NCBI GenBank assembly: GCA_026225945.1
Contig: JAMJFZ010001137.1
Coordinates: 124,001-188,000, forward strand
Reading direction: 5' to 3'
Origin: Cricetomys ansorgei
Lineage: Eukaryota; Chordata; Mammalia; Rodentia; Nesomyidae
Length of the DNA stretch: 64,000 bases
Position numbers and translations under genes: made by a program. The notes below the pieces were generated by a model. That model was not told the DNA's origin. It ran no database searches and saw nothing but the letters and a program-made list of their open reading frames with translations. Below, piece after piece: positions 62,054 to 64,000 of this stretch (its first letter is position 1; each line of letters opens with the position of its first letter).

Positions 62054-64000
62054 ATGAAACATTATCTGTGGAACTTAGAAAAGCTCACATAATTTACCTC
62101 TGAAGGGGACATTCCAACTCCGCACCATCATGAAGATTTATTCAATGATCAGAATTGAATTTTGAGTAGAAATGTGTCTTTTCTATGAGAGCTTCAGTTA
62201 TCCCTTGCATTTCATGGATTAAATGTGGGCAGCAAGATTGGGAGGGCTTGAGAAGCCATTAAAGATGTATGCTGTTTTTCCTCTTTCCTTCCTGATTTTG
62301 ATTACTTTTGTTTCAGAAAATAGAATCTTGCTTCATATTTCAGTATATGGATTGAATGAAAAGTTCTTTAGAGACTCAAGCATTTGAACTCTTGTACTCC
62401 AGATGGAGACATTGGTTTTATAGCACAGAGTCAGTCTTTGTAGAAATACTTAGAGGCAGAGGGTGATATCTCAATGGAGTTCTCCCCAAGATATCTGTCT
62501 CCTGATCCTTCAGGTTGAACATGCTGGTCCTAATCTGGAACTGCAGAATGAAAATTGGTCTGCAATGTTTCCTGGAAACCAAGAGCCATAATGAATCTAT
62601 CATCTTCAATTTGAATTGTGGGATCTTGTGATCCATCAACAAGGAAACAATTAACATTCCCAGGCTGTCTCATTCTCATGATCTGCCTGTCTCAGTGTCT
62701 TCTTACTGGGATTACATGTGTTTACAGCCTCAGGTCCTGCAGATCTGCCACAAGCCTCTTCTAACCCCTCTCACCAGCCCTGTTCCCTCTCTTGCCTATC
62801 CTCGCTCCTCGTACAGCTTCACCTCTGGTGATACATCCTGTACTTCTCCCTTCCCTCCTTCCTCTTCCTCTTCCTTACCTTCAGATAAGTTATATTTTTT
62901 CATCTGTTTGAAGTAGGATCTGAGAGATTTTCCATTAAAAGCCATGAAAGGGCTGGGAGTTTGGCTTACAGGTAGGGTGCTTGTCCAACAAGTACAGGAT
63001 CTTGGGTTCAGAACCCACTACTCGAGTGAAAAGGAAAAGTTCAAAAGAATGACTTTGGACATGGAACAACAGATCTCTTGTCAAGTCTGCAGTCAACAGT
63101 TAGTTAGCTTTGTGAAAGGCCCTGAGACAGAATCACCAGCATGGGGCCTCATGTGTGCCCAACACACAGATAAATAATCCATGTTTGTTGTTCCAAGCTT
63201 CCCTTTTAGGGACATTATTAGTCTTCAGCAGAGAAGTGGGAAGACTAATCTCCTTCTGGGAGGACAGGACAGAAGAAGAAAGTGGCTACAGACAAATCAG
63301 AAGACCTCATGCAGTGTCACACTGAAATGTCTAAGGCAAAGCCATCTCGCTATTTCTCCATTTCATTTTTAGGAACATGTTCTGAGATCTCTATGCCCCT
63401 CACACAAGTGTTCTTCTCTTCCTTTGCATCATATATGAGATTTTCATGGTTTCGACCTAGAAAACGAATTAATTAATTAATTAATCTAGTAAAGGAAACT
63501 TAAAAGCAGAGCAAGCTAGGAGTCATATATAATGTGATATTGGGCAGGAATTTATGTACTTTCATTCTCACCTGCATTCTGAGTTTGTGTTCATAGGTAA
63601 CTATGTACTATGCATGCATCAAAGGACACATGGTAGTTTCTGCTGAGACAAGACAAAGCCTGAAGCAGATGAGCAAGTTTCTCTAAGACACAGCTGTGGG
63701 CTCTGATGACCCATTCAGAGCCTGACTTTGAGGAGACATTAAACCCCACAGCTGAAGAAAGATACAACTTTCATATTAGGGTACTAGAGGATTTATTATC
63801 CAAATGTTAGATTTCTTCAGAAATCTAGGTAGAGAAGCATGCGTTTCAGATATTCCCCACTCTTCTGGTGGAGTCTTCTCTGTTTAACAGAACTTTGAAC
63901 CCAAAACTTTGCACATACCCGGCAAAACAGGGTCATTCCACTAAGCTCCATCCTCATCCCCATTTCTCTTCCTCTTTGAAGATTCGTTGATGTTTGTCAT
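62054..64000 (+). repeat. Macrosatellite unit U16 (short form, cut by window end)
   Basis: The first half of a unit pairing with U8 at offset 28.75 kb. It includes the sense ID-like SINE (about 62948-63040), a well-kept (AATT)n near 63467 and the antisense ID-like SINE (about 63890-63982). The window ends inside it, so the array continues to the right. Confidence 0.92.

Overview
The window is non-coding mammalian DNA. Diverged B1-, B4-, ID- and B2/B3-type SINEs and a very long (TTTC)n tract point to a murid rodent (mouse or rat; the sequence alone does not let me choose). I find no intact protein-coding gene, no rRNA or tRNA gene and no CRISPR array. Almost every open frame is a chance frame inside a repeat.

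The dominant structure is a macrosatellite-like family with a period of about 3.84 kb. All copies lie in the same orientation. I phased them on the anchor gaaacattatctgtggaact, found at 1, 3847, 7689, 11531, 15350 (degenerate), 29474, 33302, 37134, 45622, 54349 (degenerate), 58232 and 62054. U1-U3 (1-11530) are about 99.6% identical by eye. U4 matches them up to about 14,035 and then becomes a diverged type. U5 (15350 to about 16510) is a truncated copy. After it come about 0.8 kb of unrecognised sequence and about 0.83 kb of almost pure pyrimidine (TTTC/TTCC)n.

A second kind of block, D, occurs twice: D1 (about 18228-25965) and D2 (about 47965-53572). D carries B1 and B3-like SINEs, an ancient L1M-like fragment, an old rodent L1-like 3' segment, a GA-rich tract and, on the minus strand, the remains of a clade-A3-like serpin signal-peptide exon. 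D1 has about 2.1 kb that D2 lacks. Each D block is followed at the same phase by 3.84-kb-family units. U6-U8 (after D1) pair one-to-one with U14-U16 (after D2) at an offset of about 28.75 kb, so D plus its following units forms a higher-order segmental duplication that runs off the right edge.

Between U9 and D2 (40786-47890) the units are scrambled by internal deletions and one 250-bp filler of unknown origin. Units come in a long form, with about 380 extra bases (U6, U10, U12, U14), and a short form (the others). The locus reads as an old tandem array of SINE-bearing units that has been re-amplified, locally homogenised and interleaved with serpin-pseudogene duplicons. Any role in transcription or chromatin is inference only.
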